64,000 nucleotides of DNA from Euborellia annulipes (GCA_023213315.1 JAKCPI010004278.1:124001-188000); one strand, 5' to 3'. Shown: positions 41,400-53,040, counted from the first letter of the stretch. Notes: a model not told the origin generated them from the sequence alone. Made by a program: numbers and translations.

Positions 41400-41898
41400 A
41401 GCATTCTTCGTCTTCATCGTTATCACTCGACTCTTCCTTGTATTCTTCTTCTTCTGATGACTCGAAACTGTCTTCAACAACAATTTTTATTTTTGGACAA
41501 CACCTTCCTTGCAGTTTTTTTCTCAGCGGATTTGTTTTTTTGTTTTTATCTTTTTCGTCCATTTGAAGGTGTTTCTTGAGATGTTGGGTTAATCGAATGA
41601 ACTGCATTCTCTTGAGGTCCAGCTGTATCACTTGGAAAAGCGTAGTCTGGAACAGCATCAGGATTAAGAGGATATATCCCCGTGGCTTTGAATCCAAAAA
41701 TAGCATTTCCTGGCGTTGCTGCTTTCCCCCAACACTCACCAGAAGCTCACCAGCAAATGGATAGTAATTTTGATGTAAAAAATATGAGTCGAATTTATTT
41801 TGGATATCGTCAATAATTTTGTTCAATTCGTTTTGATCTTTCTTGAACATACAATGTGCTCTCGAATTGATCCAACGTGTTTCTATAAATATTTTCAA
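41400..41898 (-). pseudogene. pogo/Tigger (DDE_1) transposase C-terminus
   Basis: In the frame about 41705-41560: FKATGIYPLNPDAVPDYAF, the hallmark after the DDE_1 core of jerky/Tigger-type transposases. The companion frame gives a basic region and a Ser/Glu/Asp-rich tail ending EDEECFD at 41396. The catalytic core is absent. Confidence 0.75.
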
Positions 41899-42401
41899 TG
41901 TCTTTAGAAGTAATCTAAAAGTAATTTCATTATCATCAGGCTCTATTTATTTTGCAAGTCTACCATAATCTGGGTTTTTCTAACCACGAAATAAATTTTT
42001 GTTTCTTTTCTTTTTTTCTTTTTATTTTGAATTTGCATATATTTTTTGTAATATATCCCTAGGCTTGACTTGAAAATCTTTAAAGCCCATATAGGTCATA
42101 AAAATGATTAGATTAATCCTTACATAAGAATCAATCACGTATGAACACAAAAATCGGGTAATTTTTTAATTTTTTTTTTACCTTTAACGTGGTCAAACAA
42201 TTTCTTGTTGCGAAAGACCCTCTAGTGGTCAAATTTATTATTTTCCCTGTATTATAATTTGCCAGCAAGCTCATGTACATTTCAGCTTCTATTGTTAGTT
42301 TCGTTGTTTATCAACAATGGAGATTTTCTGATCAATTGATTGAGGCTTGCTGAAATTAGTTGACATAGAATAATTTTTTGGCTACGGACTAAAAAATATT
42401 T
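41899..42401. other. No gene seen
   Basis: AT-rich; no supported feature. Confidence 0.4.
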
Positions 42402-42790
42402 TTAAATGAAAAAAAGACAAGTTTCTTTTAAAAGATCCAATTTATCTAGAGATAAATTATTTTTCTCGAAATAAAATGATCTGCATAAATTATGATGACC
42501 AAAAATATGACGAATTGAGTTGGTCAAATCTTTTCGAAGTAATTTTACATTTTTTTCAAATGAAGCGTATTTAATTAATTTAGTCATATGTGTTTTGAAA
42601 TCACTTATAGTTTTAATTGTTAATAATTTCCTAGCGGCTAATTTAATATTTTTGTCATTTTTTAAAGACAAGGCTTCTCCCTTCTTCTCAAAAAATCTAC
42701 GTCATTGTTGTCATTGTATCTGTGAGATACATGATATAAACTCTATAATATGTCCAGTTTTTAAATTAGTATTTTTGACAAAGTTAATAA
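42402..42790 (-). pseudogene. Transposase-like fragment, family uncertain
   Basis: A minus frame (42671-42402) with KLLRKDLTNSIRHIFGHHNL followed by C, preceded in other frames by NFVKNTNLKTGHIIEF. A pattern of L+xDLxNsxxHxFGxHxxC occurs in Mutator-like and other arthropod transposases before a zinc-binding segment. Pattern memory only. Confidence 0.35.
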
Positions 42791-42945
42791 ATAATTAAAA
42801 ATAAACCTTCGTTAACTATTTAAATGCTTTTTTATTGCTTGCTACAAAATGGCTAGTAAAAACTTACATATATGAAAATGAAAGACATAAGCTTAGTTTT
42901 GTTTTGTTTTTTAAGAGTAGTAAAGAAAGAAATTACTTCAGCAAA

Positions 42946-43462
42946 TTAGTGACAGTTTTCCTCGTTATCTGGAACTGTCGCATCCATCAGTATAAACAAA
43001 ACACACTGTTGCATGCATAAGTACTCTCCACAAGACTTACAGCTATACTTTGTCAGTCCCGTTGTTTTACAGGCCAAACAAGGTTGGCAACCCTTTCTTT
43101 TTGCAACTCCAGTGCTCTGAGGGTTGACTTGAGGAATGCCAGGTTGTTGATTTCCAGTTGAAATTTCATAAAGTCTCAAAGAAATTGATCGAGGTAAACG
43201 AGGCATTACTGATCGCCTAATCAATTGATTATCAATCGGATCTCTTCCGAGTCTTCGAAGAAAATGCCGACGTTTGAGTGGTTTATTTCTGTTTCCCATA
43301 TGAATAACTTGACAATTGATTCCAGCAATGTTTAGTGCTGAATAAAACACTACCATCGGCCACCTTCTAGTACCCCTGGCAACATTGTAAGCTGAGCACA
43401 TTTTGTCAACCATATTTACTCCTATTTTATTTTCATTGTAGTAAGATATTCGTCATAAAACT
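42946..43462 (-). pseudogene. piggyBac transposase C-terminus with cysteine-rich domain
   Basis: Reads YYNENKIGVNMVDKMCSAYN, TRRWPMVVFYSALNIAGINC, a basic linker, then the C-terminal cysteine-rich domain (CQPCLACKTTG, CKSCGEYLCMQQC) that binds the element ends. The N-terminal two thirds are missing; the fragment begins at an A16 run (43465-43480). It is from a different piggyBac lineage than the 23.8-25.4 kb element. No TTAA-flanked ends found. Confidence 0.88.
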
Positions 43463-43480
43463 CAAAAAAAAAAAAAAAAC

Positions 43481-43960
43481 AATGATTTTTACACCATGCA
43501 CATATAATAAAAGAATTTTTTTTACAGGAACAATACTTTTTTAAAACTGTCGTGGGGAAACAAACCTCATTAATATTTAAAAATATAGCCACGCTGGCTG
43601 ACGAAAATGACTCAACGCGTTTGGTACATAACGCGCGTGCTAATTTTCAGATCGGTTTTTCTCGGAAATGCTTGATAAGCGCGACCTATTATTTTACACA
43701 GATGCTTAGGGGTTGTGTACTTTAACTTCACCCATTATAAATAAAATCAGTGACCCCCTTGTTAGAGTTAGAAAAAAAAACAGATCCACTCTTTTATACC
43801 AACTTATAAACTAAGCCAGGAACATACAGACAGATGAATTAAAATCTCTCGAATTGTATCAATTTGGTAAATAAAGCTCTCTTAGAGATGCTTTTATCTA
43901 TATATAGTTTTGTTATATAATGTAAGCGAATTCTAAAATAATATTGAGAGATGGCTTTAA
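43481..43960. other. No gene seen
   Basis: AT-rich spacer between piggyBac and P-like remnants. Confidence 0.4.
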
Positions 43961-44755
43961 CTAAATGGTATATATGATTTTCGAGCAAAAGATTGTTAAG
44001 GACATGTGTGTAAAATCAAAGATATTTGTTTGACATTCTCCATATTTAATTAGCAAACAATTTGCCAAATATGCTTCAGTGTATTTTTTTTTTAAGAAAC
44101 TTCCTCCACTTTCATTTAATGCTTCACGGGCAACAGTCTCAGACATTCGACAAATCATAATCACATCGTTTGATAGTAACGTAAAATTGCCCCCATTTTT
44201 ATGCCTAATAAGGGCTAATGTTGGGGAAAAATCATCCATCCTCTGTTGTCAAAGCATTTTTACATTCATCGCAATTTATTGTTTTTAGCAAATGTTTGAC
44301 GACAAACCTGCTATATAAGTAACAATATATTTAGATTCAGAAAGTTGTGATAGATCCCCAATATATGAATGATCCAAAGATATGTTTTCAATATCTTTAT
44401 CAAAAGAAATATTCTTAAATATTTTGTTTTTGCATGTTTCATTAATTATTTCAACAGGATTAGTAGCACTAGTGCAATGAAGAATCGAAATCTCTTCCAA
44501 AGACAGGCACACAATTTCCAGATCCAGTGTCTTTCAATTGAGTATGAACTAAAATTTTTTTATACGCTGATCGAAATTGAACTGCTGTTGGATTAGCATT
44601 GCATCCCCCATGTCTGCGAATTGTAGGAAATAGAAGCTCAATGTGATCCTGACTTAATTTATAGGTTGGAATATGAGTCAGAATAGCATTTTTTTTTTAA
44701 CTAACTCAGAATATAGTTCTTTTATACTTTCAATGCATACTAGGAAACCTAAAAG
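43961..44755 (-). pseudogene. P-element/THAP9-like transposase, C-terminal domain
   Basis: From the right: a CIESIKELYSELV segment, then QDHIELL, PTIRRHGGCNANPTAVQFRS and AYKKILVH, the signature end of P-type transposases (usually QDHIELFF...NNPTA.QF..AYK). Frame 44512-44285 ends KYIVTYIAGLSS (YIAGxV box) and frame 44239-43961 gives SNDVIMICRMSETVAREALN. Three shifts. THAP and catalytic core are not adjacent. Confidence 0.82.
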
Positions 44756-45127
44756 ACAAAGGAAATTTTAATTATTTTTTTTTAAACAATATAATTCAAA
44801 AATATTCATTTCTTACTTACCAACAAATCATTTGTATGACGACACAAAATAATACAAACATGTTTAAACATGGTAATAATATGAGACTACCTCTCGAAAT
44901 GTTGACAACAGAATATAAAGATTTTTATTTCACCAAGCTGCTTTTCCCTGAGAAGTCTCCTGTCCTTTTCTTCTAATTGTATATCTACAGCCATTAAACT
45001 CAAGAAAGTTACATATGAATTAAATTTTAAGCAGTGAGTGGCCTAAATAAATGTATAGAGAGTTTTCTAAAATAATAATTATTTAAAGAATTATATATAT
45101 CATGTGTTGGTCCATGAGGTAATTATG
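44756..45127. other. No gene seen
   Basis: AT-rich, no supported feature. Confidence 0.4.
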
Positions 45128-45492
45128 AAAAACATATAACCAAGTATTTATTAATTTAAATAAGCGAAAAAGTAGGTACCGCCGGGATTTGCACCACGGA
45201 TCTTGTCGATTTACGCTCAACACGCCCTACTGTTGGACCACAGTACGCACTCGCTTATTTAAATTATGATAGATCGCTGATTTCAGTCTACTAGAGAAAC
45301 GCCGCTTGATTAGAGCGGCGTTTCTCTAGTAGACTGAAATCAGCGATCTATCATAATTTAAATAAGCGAGTGCGTACTGTGGTCCAACAGTAGGGGTGTT
45401 GAGCGTAAATCGACAAGATCCGTGGTGCAAATCCCGGCGGTACCTACATTTTTCGCTTATTTAAATTAATAAATACTTGGTTATATGTTTTT
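45128..45492. repeat. Near-perfect palindrome, 179-bp arms, 7-base loop
   Basis: Arms 45128-45306 and 45314-45492 differ only by one or two single-base changes; loop TGATTAG. Each arm holds a tRNA-like stretch: TGTGGTCCAACAGTAGGG (A-box-like) and GTGGTGCAAATCCCGG (B-box-like). TAATTAT lies outside both tips (45120-45126, 45496-45502), a possible target duplication. Confidence 0.92.
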
Positions 45493-45800
45493 TAATAATT
45501 ATTTATATTAATATAAGAAAGGAGTCAGCCAGGTGAAATAAAAAACAGACATAAATCCGTCGATTTGATCTCTGTTTTATATTTCTCCTGGCTGACCCCT
45601 TCCTTTCATTCAATTAGGCATTTCCTTTCAAAAACACAAGTTTTTCGAACAACTTTAAATGAAAGACGCGATATCTGCTGTTGGAGATCTGAGGACCCAA
45701 TTCGGATCGATAAAATGAGGTGTTATTCCAATATATGGCGCATTTGCCACCGATGTCCAACAATCAATTGTCAAGATTATATAGGCCTACATAGCCTGAT

Positions 45801-46312
45801 TTATCCCCCTCCTCCTAATGTTGTTTTTGTTTCCAGGTACAACTCTGGAATATATTTTTCAGTAATTGTTTTCCTGGAAGGCATTTCATAGCCTGGTTTG
45901 AAACACCGGACCAAGTGTTGAAATTCTTGCTTTTCTACAATGTTATATGGAAGCATATCAACTGCTATTAAATACGCCAATGCTTTGTTATATTTTGATG
46001 ACATGGCAATGTTAACCTTCTGAAAAGATGATAGTTTCGTTTGAACCATTTTTTTTTCTTCTTTTGTATCAAAACTGGTTGAAAGTACAGGTTGCAATTC
46101 ACTGGTTGTCTCAGAAGGTATATTGTCATCAGCATCGGAGATTTCTTCACTAGAAAAAATAAAATAAAGATACAATCAATTGATATTATTATCAATTATT
46201 ATTTTCCCGCCCAACCGAATGCTAAGAACTTAATGAATTTTGGTAAACCTGAGATTATCAAAGGGGTGCAATAATTTTCATTTTACTTGTAACGCGTTAC
46301 TGCCCAGCCCTG
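45801..46312 (-). pseudogene. hAT transposase N-terminal region with left-over terminus
   Basis: The minus strand starts at 46312 with CAGGGCTGGGCAGTAACGCG then TTACAAGTAA, a known hAT (ZBED-type) end. The frame 46175-45801 reads KALAYLIAVDMLPYNIVEKQ, EFQHLVRCFKPGY, MPSRKTITEKYIPELY, the conserved region after the BED finger. The BED finger and the catalytic/dimerisation part are missing. GTCACAGG follows the end at 46313-46320. Confidence 0.85.
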
Positions 46313-46320
46313 GTCACAGG

Positions 46321-47024
46321 TTATATTCTCTGGAGCTTGTGTCTCAACTGTATAAGTTTCTTCCCTACCCCTATTGAAACGCACTTGTCTTCTAAAAGAA
46401 TCAGAGCATTATTAAATACACTCGCGGACAAAAAAATCGAGCCACCTATTTTTTTTTCAACTTCACTTATCTCATATTGCCATTCTGCCAATTTTATACC
46501 CCTAATATTATTATTTTTATTTTGCCATCGTTGGTGTCTGGCATTGAAATCTCCTCCCATTTTGAAGTAATTGTTAGAGTGATTAAGTTCAATTTTGCTA
46601 AAAATTTCGCGAAATTCCCTAATAAAATTATTATAGTCCGAGCCTGTAGAATAAGCCGAAAGGATGTAAAAATTTTTGCTTCCCCAATTTCGAGATTTAT
46701 AATTGATTTTTCTATTATTTGTCTCTCAAAGTTAATAACTTCCTTAATTTTTATCTCCCGTTTTATTAGAATGGCCGTCCCCCCTCCTTTGTTAGAGTTC
46801 GGTCTGTCGTTTCTGATCATTTTATAATTTTGAAAATTAATTTTATGTGTTTCGTTTAATTTAGTTCCGCATATGAGCATCACATCTGGATTGTGCTGCC
46901 GGAGCGTCTCCAAGAGATTTGTCCTCCTCTCATTCGTTATAATGGAATTCACATTAATTTGAGCTATTTTTAATTTTTTAATTTTTTGTTGGGTGTTAGC
47001 TAGTGAGTTTCTATTAAACTCCAT
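46321..47024 (-). pseudogene. Jockey ORF2 endonuclease domain
   Basis: Begins MEFNRNSLANTQQKIKKLKI then AQINVNSI (APE-type block with catalytic Asn), HNPDVMLICGTKL (Glu of the usual E-T replaced by Gly in CGTKL), GGGTAILIKR, and, after a shift near 46590, GGDFNARHQRW (catalytic D-x-N). A further piece (46440-46321) is the endonuclease C-terminus. This enzyme nicks target DNA for reverse transcription. The shift and the change at the Glu position argue against activity. Confidence 0.85.
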
Positions 47025-47135
47025 TTCTGGTGAATGGGCTTAACAGATTAAATAGTGAATTTATATTTTCAGAATTCTTTTGTATGGCGGCACACATTTT
47101 GTTGATTTGGGCCTCTATATTTTTTTGAAATTCTG

Positions 47136-47912
47136 CTAAATTATAATTTGAATTCGGGTTTGACTGTCTGTTTCTAGTTTTGATTTAATCTTATTTAGTA
47201 TTTCCTTAATTTTTGGGCACCCTCTATATGACGCGGGATGTCCCTTTTCTTTGCAATGTACGCAGTAGATAGAGCTCTTATCCACTGTCGTGTCATTGTT
47301 TATTTTGCAATGTCCTGGCCTATGTGGTTCGTTGCATTTCACACAGCGGTAGGGCATTCGGCAATTTATCGCCCCGTGTCCTAACCGCTGGCACCTTTTG
47401 CATTGAGTTATGTTGTTGGTGCCTTTTTTGTGATTGATTAATTTTTCAATCTTGACCATTTGGTGGTCAAGGTTATTTCAATTTAGTAAAACTTTTGGGT
47501 CGCTTTTTGGGCATATTTTCAAAATAAAGTATGGGAGCGTTTTATTGTTCTCTCTCGAATATTTAGTAGTCAGTCTATTTACGCTGACCACCTCTATATT
47601 TGGGAGATTTCTCTCATTAATTAATGAGTGAACCTCGTCCTTCTCATAACTGGGTGCGAGGCCCTTCAGGAGAAAAGTTTGTGGTTTCTCCCCTTTTAAC
47701 GTGCATGTGTAATGAGCTATGTTCTCCTCCTGTAATTTGTCAAGGACCACTTTGTGGTCCTGACTGTTTTCCAGGTAGAGCGCATGTTTGGCTCTATTAA
47801 TATTTTTTATCTTAAAATCTATGCCATTAAGGTTTTTTAGTATGTTTTTTGTCTCAGACAAGTCTGAGAACATGATGTTTATTGGAGGTGTCCTACCTCT
47901 GGATTTTGGCAC
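47136..47912 (-). pseudogene. Jockey ORF1 nucleic-acid-binding protein
   Basis: Frame 47912-47478 carries the PRE_C2HC-like domain (YTCTLKGEKPQTFLLKGLAP). Frame 47459-47136 has three zinc knuckles of the CCHC type: CKRCQRLGHGAINC, CVKCNEPHRPGHC and CVHCKEKGHPASYRGC. A frameshift or stop near 47470 separates them. An upstream frame to about 48195 is Lys/Ser/Pro-rich. Normal domain order for Jockey ORF1. Confidence 0.88.
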
Positions 47913-48195
47913 TGGTTTCTTGTTGGTTCCTGGCTCTTCCGGGTTCGTTGTATGTGTTGTTAAATCTTGTAGAGGCAGAAGTTTTTTTGTCTCCGGGGTT
48001 GCATCGTCTGTGTTGGTACCTTTTTTCGCTGGTGGCTGCGTGACGTTGTCGCTCTCTGGCTGCGAGTGGATGATTTATTTTTTGGCCTCTTCTTTTTTCG
48101 ACTGTGGTGAAGCCTTCTTCATCTGCTTCAATCTAAGGATGCTCCGGTTGAGCATTTTTTTTTTCATTATCTTTGGGTTTATGGGTGAACTTTGA

Positions 48196-48719
48196 AATTG
48201 AAATATAGGTTTTTTACTTAAATTTATTTTGGATTAAATTATAAAGTATATTAATTTTGTGTCTCTGTGTCCGGAAATTTATTTATTTGTGAATTAATTA
48301 TTTTTGTTTGGGCCCAAATTCAAAAGTCACTTACTGCGTTGTTCTCGGTCGATCCACACCACAAACAGGGAGGAGAAGGCTGTTGTTCAAGCGGCAGCTT
48401 CAGGCATTTTCCAGAGAGAGGGCGAGGGAAATAGAAAGAAGTCCGCTTGGAAGATGCGCTCGTAGTCTGGCAAGAGTTTGGGCCTTTCTTCGGCTTTCTT
48501 GGGCTCCGCAGGTCACGAGGCCGGATTTTGAATAAGCCTTGACTGATCTGACACTCAGATCTGCCGATGGTCATTAGATGAAACAATAGAAAACCACTTT
48601 TATATTACTAAAATGAAGTTCGCTGTGGTTGAAGCTTCCTCCGGCAAAATATCTAATTTTACTGCAGTTTCTAATGCACTTGCTGTTTTGGAAGAAAAGC
48701 TGCTCCCACATGCATCTTA
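48196..48719. other. Spacer, no assigned gene
   Basis: Holds the Jockey 5' side and a junction with the gypsy remnant. Minus frame 48586-48320 is not recognised. Confidence 0.3.
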
Positions 48720-50165
48720 CCAAAATTAGATGGCTCAATATCTTCTCTTTTGATATGGCCAAGAAGCACTTCCATAGCCCTATTGAACGAGGCAACGCTG
48801 GTAGATAAGCCAAAAGGTAGTCGCGTGAACTGATACGACTTACCCTCGAAAAGGAATGCGGTGCAGGGACGGGAATCAATATTGAGAGGAACTTGCCAAT
48901 AGGACTGGGTCAGATCGATCACTGATAGCCATAAGGGTTGATCTGCCATCATCAAGTTCCTCTGGTGGGGAAGAATTTCGACTGATTTTTTGATTCTCAG
49001 GTTGAGTTGTCGAGCATCAAAACAAATTCGGATTGTGCCGTCACTCTTCTCCACCGTCCGAAGAGGATTGACATACTCCGAATCTGATCTCTCAACAACA
49101 CCCCACTGAAGATAATTGTCTGACCCTTTCCCTTTGAGCATGAGGGATAGGATAGGGTTTGACTCGAAAAGGGGTGGGATCAATCAGTTCGATGACGTGT
49201 TCGTAGTCATTCATGCAGTCAGGGATGTCACTGAATATATCGCTATATTCGTGACACAAGGTTGTCAATTGGGACTGTTCAGAAGACGTCATCAAGCTGG
49301 TTGGTAAGGACGCTGCTACCTGATCAGTGTAGCTTTGAGCAGCTGTTAATTTCAAACAATGTGCCGAAAGAGATTGAGTTGGGGGGAGATGAGAATCCAA
49401 AGTAAATTTTGTGCCATCCACCTGAAGGGTGGAGCTGGAAGTCTGAAATGAAATTTTGATCTTATTCGCAAACATCCAATCGATACCCAGTAGACACGGA
49501 AGCTTCATGTTGGGGACAATCAGGAATGTGGCACTCGATTCCAGAGTCTGGAGGGTGAAAGGTATGAGGGCCGTTGTTGTGATCCTCACACTTCTTGCAG
49601 ATGTCACACCATGGAGGTACGTACCTAGAATACGCACATTCGAAAAAATCGCCCCTTCACGAATGAGTGAGAAATATTGATTTTCACCAATTAGGCTCAC
49701 TTCGCTTCCCGTGTCTAGTAGAGCATCAATCTCGCTATTCCCTATCACCAAAGAAGCCCACACACATCCAGCGTTGAAACTATTGAATTTTGTTGATTGT
49801 TGGGGCTTCGACCATGTTTCAAGTTTTAGCATTCGCCCTGATCCCGCAGCCCTGTTGGAGTCAGGGGGCAGGTGTTTTCCGACAAAGAATTTGATATTTC
49901 TTGTGATCCTGATTAGGCGACACAGACATTACAATTTACGTGTTTGTTGGGATAGGGTGGGTTACGAACTTGTCGGGGAGGAATTCTCCTTGGCGCAGGA
50001 GGAATGTAAGGCGCAGCTTTTTGACTAACTCCTTGAACAGAGGCTCTACTAGTTGGTTGAGACGGTGTTTCTCTGAGTGCTGAAGGTATGGACTCCCCCA
50101 CTCTAGGCGCCTCGAAAATTTGTCTAGAGCGTAGATTCCGGCTGAGGACCTTCCATAGGTCCTTT
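48720..50165 (-). pseudogene. pol: Second Ty3/gypsy copy: gag end, protease, RT start
   Basis: From right to left: a Pro/Arg-rich gag tail with the first Cys pair of a zinc knuckle (CNVC, about 49925), protease with an intact LLDTGSEVSLIG and LPCLLGIDW (49832-49200), then RT (YVNPLRTVEKSDG, DLTQSYWQVPL, FTRLPFGLSTSVASFNRAM). RT breaks off at about 48755, before YVDD, and the reading frame runs into unrelated sequence. Closely related to the 15-20 kb element in protein sequence but clearly diverged in DNA. Confidence 0.9.
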
Positions 50166-50169
50166 AGAT

Positions 50170-50828
50170 CTGATACAACCAAAAAATAACTCAATATGGT
50201 CCTGACTTATCTTGTACGTTGTAACAAAAGTTATATTATTATTATTATTATTGTCACCAACACAAAGTTCGTTGTACAACCCTTTTAAGCTATCGATAGA
50301 TACCTATTTGTGAAGAAGTGAAAAAAAACTAACAGGGATTTTAAAATTTTGAATGATTCCTTTCACCATAAAAACTAAAGCGTGATCGGCAAACTTTTGC
50401 CCCCGGATATCCCCAGTATCTTCAAATCCAAAAACCTTCTGCTTTTTAGGGTCAAATTTTAATGAGGGAGACAATTTCATCTCGTTCCAAACTAAAATTA
50501 TCAATTTATCCCTTTTATCTGAAAAACCTCCTACTGTCCTCTTTATATTCTCTATTATATAAGGATTAAATCCAATGTCGAGATTTATTTCTAAAAATAT
50601 ATTCGACAGCGTTTTAGAACAGGGCAAAGGAAAAATACCTCTCAAGAGCCTATAGCCTTTTGGGGAGCATTTTAATAACATTAGAGCTAATGCTTTTTCC
50701 TCAAAATTATATCTATGTGCATTAGGTTTGTTCAGAGCCTCCCTTAAAATAATTTCTAAAAATGTTTTTTGATTTTTGTTTAAATTTCGAATATTTTTTT
50801 CTAAATTAGAAGGAAGCAATTTCATCAA
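50170..50828 (-). pseudogene. P-element/THAP9-like transposase, two pieces
   Basis: Frame 50828-50304: LREALNKP, FEEKALALMLLKCSPKGYRL, LPCSKTLSNIFLEI, then KLIILVWNEMKLSPSLKFDP (catalytic Asp of the usual FDEM replaced by Asn), GFEDTGD and FADHALVFMVKGIIQNFKIP. Directly downstream (50215-50170) lies YKISQDHIELFFG, the far C-terminal signature, so the middle of the protein is deleted. Confidence 0.85.
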
Positions 50829-51179
50829 TAAGAAATTTTAATTTTTTTGAAAAGGTCATTTTCCTATGTTTTTCTTTGGCAAGCTTTTTCTTTAAAGATT
50901 TTATTTGTAAAATCTTGACATATGGCAGGGGTATTAATCGAATTAATATCGGTCGTATTCGAAATGTTAAAGATATTTTTGACATTTTCTGAGGCTATGG
51001 AAATTTCATTGTATATACGCGGAAGCTTAGAACAGAAAGGAGAAGAATTATTAATTGTTATTTTAGTTAATAGTTTTTTTTGTATCCTCTTTTCGGGAAA
51101 CTTCCTGAGACACGTTTTGATGAGTCGATATCAATCTCATGTGCGCATAGAACACAACTAAACAGTTTCATTGGGTATA

Positions 51180-51855
51180 ATATCGATTGCTAGCCATAAA
51201 TGAATTACCTGGTAATAATTTGAATTTATTTTTAGTGTCGGTCTATTGTCTTCTATGTATATGTATGGTAGGTTAGACAAGGCTTGTTGAGGTGACATGT
51301 CCTTTAACGAAAAAGGGCTTTCAGCTCAACAACCCCTTCTTCTCTTATTACGCCATCAGGACTAGCACCTAAAAAAAAATTTTATATAAATAATTTTTTT
51401 ACCTAATGTAATTTAAAAAAATAATATGGATACCTATAAACGGATACTCATCATCTATGAAAAGTCCACATTTCTGGACGTGTATCCCTTTTTTATTAAA
51501 AGGTCTATAGCCTTTGCTTCTGATAATAGACCATATTCAGTTGCTCTTGAATTTATAGGTGGACCATAGAGTAATTTTAAAACGAGCTTTTCACATTTTG
51601 TTCTTCTTCTTTTACATATCTCCCCCGAAGTAGGATGCTATAAAGTAAATAATAATTAAAGTAAACGCAAACAAAGATAATGAAATAGGCTATCTCTCTA
51701 TATATAAAGAGATATAATATAAATATATATTTAAGTCGATAAACTATTTTTCTGTTAATCTTTTTCTTCGTTCCTCAAGCCATAAGTTGCTTTCGCTCTG
51801 ACTGCGGGTTTGCAACTCCAAATCTACCTTTTGATCATGTGTTAGTCTTAAAAAT
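51180..51855 (-). pseudogene. YqaJ-type viral recombinase/exonuclease, several exons
   Basis: Exon at 51850-51740: DLELQTRSQSESNLWLEERR followed by KRLT, the usual entry of insect YqaJ domains. Exon about 51640-51440: GEICKRRRTKCEKLVLKLLY, TEYGLLSEAKAIDLL, then, after a shift, CGLFIDDEYPFIG and a splice (GTATCC / TTTTTTTAG) to GASPDGVIREEGVVELKALF at 51370. Here E-x-K after the D of SPDG is the catalytic core of lambda-exonuclease-like nucleases. A final frame gives LSNLPYIYIEDNRPT and YYQVIHLWLAI (QxxxQ/Y motif region). Shifts at about 51475 and 51310. The role in mobile elements is inferred as DNA recombination. Confidence 0.75.
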
Positions 51856-51917
51856 ATAAATAACTAATATGTTTGCTCTTTTTTTAAATTATCTACAGTA
51901 TATTAACCACAATCTAC

Positions 51918-53030
51918 AGTATAACAATTCCACAAAACCTTAAAGAATCTAAAAATTCTTGTTTTTCTTTTTCCAAATTCCCTCCCACATGGAGCTGAGG
52001 CAGAAGAATCGTAAGATTAATAAATAAATACCTTGTAATTCTGGTGACTCGCTGAAATATATAGCAGCTTTATTCAATTTTTATCTAAATTTTCCTCATC
52101 TACAGTATGATTTCTTATTTTTAATGATTTTTTATCATAGCATGCTTGTTTTTTAGCGTTTCCTTCATTTTCTGTTGTGTTTGCATAGGGTTGAGTCTTC
52201 AGGAATTTTATTTTTCTCTCCGCTTCTTGATATGTGCCTGTTTTAGATTATAAAAAAGAAAATAAATAAATGTGATTAAGATTGAAATTAATTCATTATC
52301 TATGTATTCATTTGAAGTTAAAATTTAGATGGCTTACTTGCTCTTCCTCGAATATTCACCTCGTATTCAGGCCAGGTGGTTATGGGTTGAGCACACTTGG
52401 CGACCATATCATGTATTTGTTTAAATTTGCCAGTATCGTATGGTCTTTGACACACCATTGCATAACAGGGTCCATTTATAAATAATACAAGTTGGTATTT
52501 TGGATTTGATGTGGCTCTGTAATAAATATTTTATTAACAAATACCAAAATTAGTTTTAATAAAGAGAAAGTGTCATATTAATTTAATTTTAACTTATATC
52601 ATTATAAGCATGTATTCGACCAGTTGTCTCTCTAGCTCTGGTGGTATAATCGGTTTCCTTCCTAATTTGATTCACACCGCCTCCCTCAGGAGGCAAGGAA
52701 GAAGAAAAGAGTCTTTGTAATGTTGTTCGTAGAACCGAAAATGTTTTGGCTGCTCTTTTAGTTAATTTGTTGCGAAAGTGTCTTTCACTTTCGCTGTTTT
52801 CCAGAGTTTTCTTCCCAATATAATATAAACGAGTTTTAATATATTTAGAAATAATAGCTTTAGTTAAGTGTATTAAGTGATTTTCTAAAGGATTTTGGTC
52901 AAATGAGTGTTCTTTTAAGTTTAAAAATAAGTTATAACAATTCCACAAAACCTTAAAGAATCTAAAAATTCTTGTTTTTCTTTTTCCAAATTCCCCTCCC
53001 ACACGGAGCTGAGGCAGAAGAATCGTAATC
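51918..53030. repeat. Direct repeat of ~97 bp, 1 kb apart
   Basis: TATAACAATTCCACAAAACC...GGCAGAAGAATCGTAA occurs at 51918-52015 and 52934-53030, almost identical. The right copy is inside the 53032-52589 ORF and the left one lies between the YqaJ exons and the DUF4806-type exons, so an exon may have been duplicated. Confidence 0.85.
52090..52504 (-). pseudogene. DUF4806-type N-terminal domain exons
   Basis: Minus strand after ATTACAG at about 52517: QLVLFINGPCYAMVCQ, then FKQIHDMVAKCAQPITTWPE and YEVNIRGRAS with a donor; a later exon (about 52240) reads TYQEAERKIKFLKTQ. The join WPEYEVNIRG..-TYQEAERKI is the same motif as NWQETKISRIFGD-AYAKLNQAKE in the 27-28.6 kb gene. The rest is not found. 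Confidence 0.5.
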
Positions 53031-53032
53031 AC
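52589..53032 (-). CDS. Unrecognised helical ORF
   Basis: 147 codons (MITILLPQLRVGGEFGKRKT...). Core HSFDQNPLENHLIHLTKAII then KYIKTRLYYIGKK, followed by a basic region, then a hydrophilic tail. Its end fits a splice donor into the DUF4806-type exon at 52517, so it may be an upstream exon of that gene or a separate ORF. I recall NHLIxLxKxIxxxYIKxRL-like stretches from unnamed insect proteins. No function can be given. Confidence 0.4.
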   Translation of the reverse strand: MITILLPQLRVGGEFGKRKTRIFRFFKVLWNCYNLFLNLKEHSFDQNPLENHLIHLTKAIISKYIKTRLYYIGKKTLENSESERHFRNKLTKRAAKTFSVLRTTLQRLFSSSLPPEGGGVNQIRKETDYTTRARETTGRIHAYNDIS

Positions 53033-53040
53033 CTTGGGAA

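Larger units (their letters stand above)
46321..48195 (-). mobile_element. Jockey-clade LINE, 3'-truncated
   Basis: ORF1 then start of ORF2 on the minus strand, cut at 46321 by or next to a hAT end. RT is absent. Confidence 0.85.

Noticed and set aside
42402..42671. Firm Mutator-like call
   Set aside because: Only one short motif matches; kept as family uncertain.
45377..45445. Candidate tRNA gene in the palindrome
   Set aside because: Acceptor and T stems do not pair well, so only A/B-box-like similarity is claimed.
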